Source: Thermohalobaculum sp038534135
Lineage (GTDB): Bacteria > Pseudomonadota > Alphaproteobacteria > Rhodobacterales > Rhodobacteraceae
Direction: 5' to 3'
Assembly (NCBI GenBank): GCA_038534135.1
Contig: JBCAXJ010000001.1
Span: forward strand, 1-64,000
DNA: 64,000 nucleotides
In this document: positions 62,019 through 64,000 of the stretch, piece after piece
Numbering within the stretch: the stretch's first letter is position 1
Layout of the letters: each line of letters begins with the position of its first letter
The notes under the pieces: generated by a model
The model's database searches: none
The model's input: only the letters and a program-made list of their open reading frames with translations
Told to the model about the DNA's origin: nothing
Program-made: the position numbers and the translations under genes

Positions 62019-62615
62019 CTAAAGACTGGAACTATCTTTGCTTGGGCAAGCGCCAAACATGCTGATGTATGCACCATAGGAGTCCCGATAGAGAGCGGCA
62101 TCGGTCGAAGCGGATACGAGCTGCTCCACGCCACATAAAACCCCGGAAAGAGAGCGAAAGCTCTCAATCGCGATTGGACGTACTTCTTCACTGCAGATCT
62201 TTTCCTCGAAACAAAGGGACAGTGTTTGGAGATAGCTTAGGGTTGTAATGGTACTCGTCATCAGTCGGTTGTAGTCTGCCAAGCGTTCCCGATAATCTGG
62301 CTGCGATGGCTCAATCAGGCTGGCGACAGCCAAGCCTTCCGCCAGTCCTCCATCGTATTCATCGTGGGTTCGGCTTAGTAACAAAATATGCCGTACGAAG
62401 TCTTCGGTTTGCCCGCGATGAATCAGTTCCATGGTAAGATGACTTCTGGATATATGATGATCACGCTCCACAACCTTCAACGTGCGTTCTTGGTTCAGAA
62501 ATTGTAATAAAATAAATACAAGAACTATGATTTGTATGAAGTTATGCGTTGCTGCGTTTGAAGGCAGAATTAAAAACTTGCGTGCAGAGTGATATGCATT
62601 TGATAGCTTTGCCAC
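62019..62615 (-). CDS. Hypothetical membrane-anchored protein
   Basis: 198 aa. One N-terminal membrane helix (FIQIIVLVFILLQFL), then a mainly helical soluble part (RDHHISRSHLTMELIHRGQT) with several cysteines toward the C-terminus. Codon use is clearly lower in GC than the MscS gene it converges with. Family unknown. Possibly part of a small acquired block with the next two genes. Confidence 0.55.
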   Translation of the reverse strand: MAKLSNAYHSARKFLILPSNAATHNFIQIIVLVFILLQFLNQERTLKVVERDHHISRSHLTMELIHRGQTEDFVRHILLLSRTHDEYDGGLAEGLAVASLIEPSQPDYRERLADYNRLMTSTITTLSYLQTLSLCFEEKICSEEVRPIAIESFRSLSGVLCGVEQLVSASTDAALYRDSYGAYISMFGACPSKDSSSL

Positions 62616-62665
62616 AGATTTCCTTCTCAGGTTATTTTATCTTCACATTTGAAATGCAGGCGCGC

Positions 62666-63493
62666 TCATAGTTCCTGGCTTGGGCAATACCTTTTCATAG
62701 CTTCGACGATGTTTGCTCGGCGTTGCGCCAGAAACGGATGGACTTTGTACCTGTCCACGGACCTATTACCGGTTTGGAGCCATGATCGCAGCAGCTCTTC
62801 TTGTGGCGCGCGCAACATCCAAGGGTGTACCTCGCGAAAGCGATTTGACATGTTCTCGATGAAAGCGAGGCCCGCACCCAAGCAGGGTGAAGAGGACGTC
62901 TTGCTGAGTCGCCGGATCGCCAGGGTGTCTGCTTTGTACTCCATATCAAGAAACAGATTGCGAATTGCGTTGGCTTCGCCAAGAAGGTCAGCTCTTGCTT
63001 GCACATTGCTCGATACGGGTGTCACTTCTTTCGAGAGGAATTCGTCTGCGAGGCGTTCAAGGCGCGCAAATTTCTCTCTATGTGCCCAGTAAAGGTGCGC
63101 TAGCTCGTGGCCAATTACAAATTCCAGTTGGCCATGTCCTGTCATGCGCTCGATCATTCCGCGACTGATTAAGATATCCCGCGTGCCAGAAACGAATGCG
63201 CTTGGATCACGCCGGTCAATGCACGTTATTCTAATGTCTTGGCGGACGTCGAACAGCGGCAGAACCTGTTCGAGAGTGGAGAGCGCGCGCCGATTCAACG
63301 ACCCTTCCCGACATACTCCACCACGAGATCTAACGACTTCATCAAGGCGCCGCGCGTCAGCGTCCACAAAAGAAGAAGCTTCGACATTGATTTCAACGCG
63401 CGACCCGTCAGGTCTTTCGTACTGAATATCAGAGCCTCCGCATGCTGTCAGTAGCATGAAAATAGAGGCAAACGCGCCGCAAACGAATCTCAT
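62666..63493 (-). CDS. M48 family metalloprotease, lipoprotein
   Basis: 275 aa. Signal with lipobox LLTAC (lipidated Cys18), so membrane-anchored in the periplasm. Zinc motif H129-E130-x-x-H133 in FVIGHELAHLYWAHRE, with third ligand Glu185 in LDMEYKADTLAI. It resembles BepA/LoiP-type proteases that act on outer-membrane proteins, but without a TPR domain. Lower GC than the genome average. Divergent from the next lipoprotein gene. Confidence 0.82.
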   Translation of the reverse strand: MRFVCGAFASIFMLLTACGGSDIQYERPDGSRVEINVEASSFVDADARRLDEVVRSRGGVCREGSLNRRALSTLEQVLPLFDVRQDIRITCIDRRDPSAFVSGTRDILISRGMIERMTGHGQLEFVIGHELAHLYWAHREKFARLERLADEFLSKEVTPVSSNVQARADLLGEANAIRNLFLDMEYKADTLAIRRLSKTSSSPCLGAGLAFIENMSNRFREVHPWMLRAPQEELLRSWLQTGNRSVDRYKVHPFLAQRRANIVEAMKRYCPSQEL

Positions 63494-63551
63494 GACAACT
63501 CCACCTAACTACCTTACCGTAAGATGTAGCTCTGAGTGTAGCGGTGTCGAT

Positions 63552-64000
63552 ATGAAATGGCTAGTAAGTCTGCTTCTGCTTTTTTTGATAGGCTGTAGTG
63601 CAGAGCGCGAGAACCTGCGCTTGAGCGACTCCACGCCGATTTTTGAGAACTCCACGATGGGTGTAAGGACCTATGGTTCGAACTCATTGATTTTGATCTT
63701 CAACAAAGGTGGGTTTGGCCGCCGCGCTTTCCTTCAAATCATCGATGCGGACGATGATGGTTTTGACTTTGGTCCGATCCGTCCAGGTTTCTGGGCGGTC
63801 AAAAATACCGAAATCGACGGTACCGCTTATTCATTCTACTACTTCTTCGAGGAGGTTCTGAACGATGGTTTGAGGATCCAGTTCCAAGACGGATTTTCGG
63901 AACGCGATCTGTTCCGGCACCGAGAAGGCAGCTTTAGATTCGTGCAATTAAACACGCGAGAGGAGTTCATTTTGCAGACAGGTGACATAGCGCGGTTGGA
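63552..64000 (+). CDS. Lipoprotein, truncated by window end
   Basis: At least 149 codons from ATG 63552, open to the last base. Signal MKWLVSLLLLFLIGC with lipobox LIGC (Cys15). The mature part is beta-rich (ENSTMGVRTYGSNSLILIFN, NTEIDGTAYSFYYFFEEVLN) without a known motif. Divergent from the M48 protease lipoprotein gene with 58 bases between starts. The 3' end is outside the window. Confidence 0.65.
   Translation, partial: MKWLVSLLLLFLIGCSAERENLRLSDSTPIFENSTMGVRTYGSNSLILIFNKGGFGRRAFLQIIDADDDGFDFGPIRPGFWAVKNTEIDGTAYSFYYFFEEVLNDGLRIQFQDGFSERDLFRHREGSFRFVQLNTREEFILQTGDIARL

Overview
The window is a 64 kb piece of a GC-rich alphaproteobacterial chromosome, most likely from the Rhodobacterales (Paracoccaceae/Rhodobacteraceae type). 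The main reasons are the order ffh - GNAT acetyltransferases - chorismate mutase - rpsP - rimM - trmD - rplS, a DUF1826/DUF6525 pair, a HIG1-type twin-membrane protein, and very dense operons in which stop and start codons overlap (ATGA or TGATG). No rRNA, tRNA, CRISPR array, complete insertion sequence or prophage was recognised. The first 198 bases are a perfect foldback palindrome (71-bp arms) over the 3' end of an AMP-binding ligase gene; this looks like an artefact at the edge of a contig.

Layout. 1-11.5 kb: ligase remnant, ketopantoate-reductase-like enzyme, mfd, then a minus-strand operon of ppiD, trpE and a TauD-like dioxygenase, a class I aminotransferase, a DUF1304 membrane protein and an orphan 66-aa protein. 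11.6-15 kb: an ABC-F ATPase of the Uup type, a small exported c-type cytochrome and the tRNA uridine hydroxylase TrhO. 15-21.5 kb: the translation/secretion superoperon (ffh, four tandem GNATs, chorismate mutase, rpsP, rimM, trmD, rplS). 21.5-25 kb: an orphan winged-helix protein, a haem-b membrane protein paired with a Tat-exported intradiol-dioxygenase-like protein, and a Zur-box-preceded DUF1826-DUF6525 operon.

25-38 kb is the more accessory part: two guanidino-group enzymes (arginine-deiminase-like and glycine-amidinotransferase-like), a soluble CadC-type regulator divergent from a C39/papain-like protease gene that carries an in-frame TGA just before its catalytic His, a TauD dioxygenase, exported TPR and FlgO-like proteins, a stand-alone CheB-type esterase, an HNH nuclease, an SDR, a HIG1 protein, a cobalamin adenosyltransferase and an unusual AT-rich divergent pair of orphan genes. 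38-50 kb returns to core functions: etfBA, a flavin ferric reductase, a CinA-type molybdopterin-binding protein, sfsA, map, radA, cvpA, a chemoreceptor and purF.

50-64 kb: a 719-aa polytopic membrane protein with a C-terminal P-loop domain (unrecognised family), a seven-gene translationally coupled minus-strand glycosylation cluster (four glycosyltransferases, a histidine phosphatase, a methyltransferase and a beta-propeller glycosidase-like protein), a large MscS-type channel, and a short region with an orphan membrane protein, an M48 lipoprotein protease and a truncated lipoprotein at the window end.

Most genes are ordinary housekeeping. The items that stand out are the TGA-interrupted protease with helically phased repeats next to its divergent regulator, the membrane P-loop protein, the Zur-box operon, the haem-b/dioxygenase-like pair, the orphan divergent pair and the glycosylation cluster.
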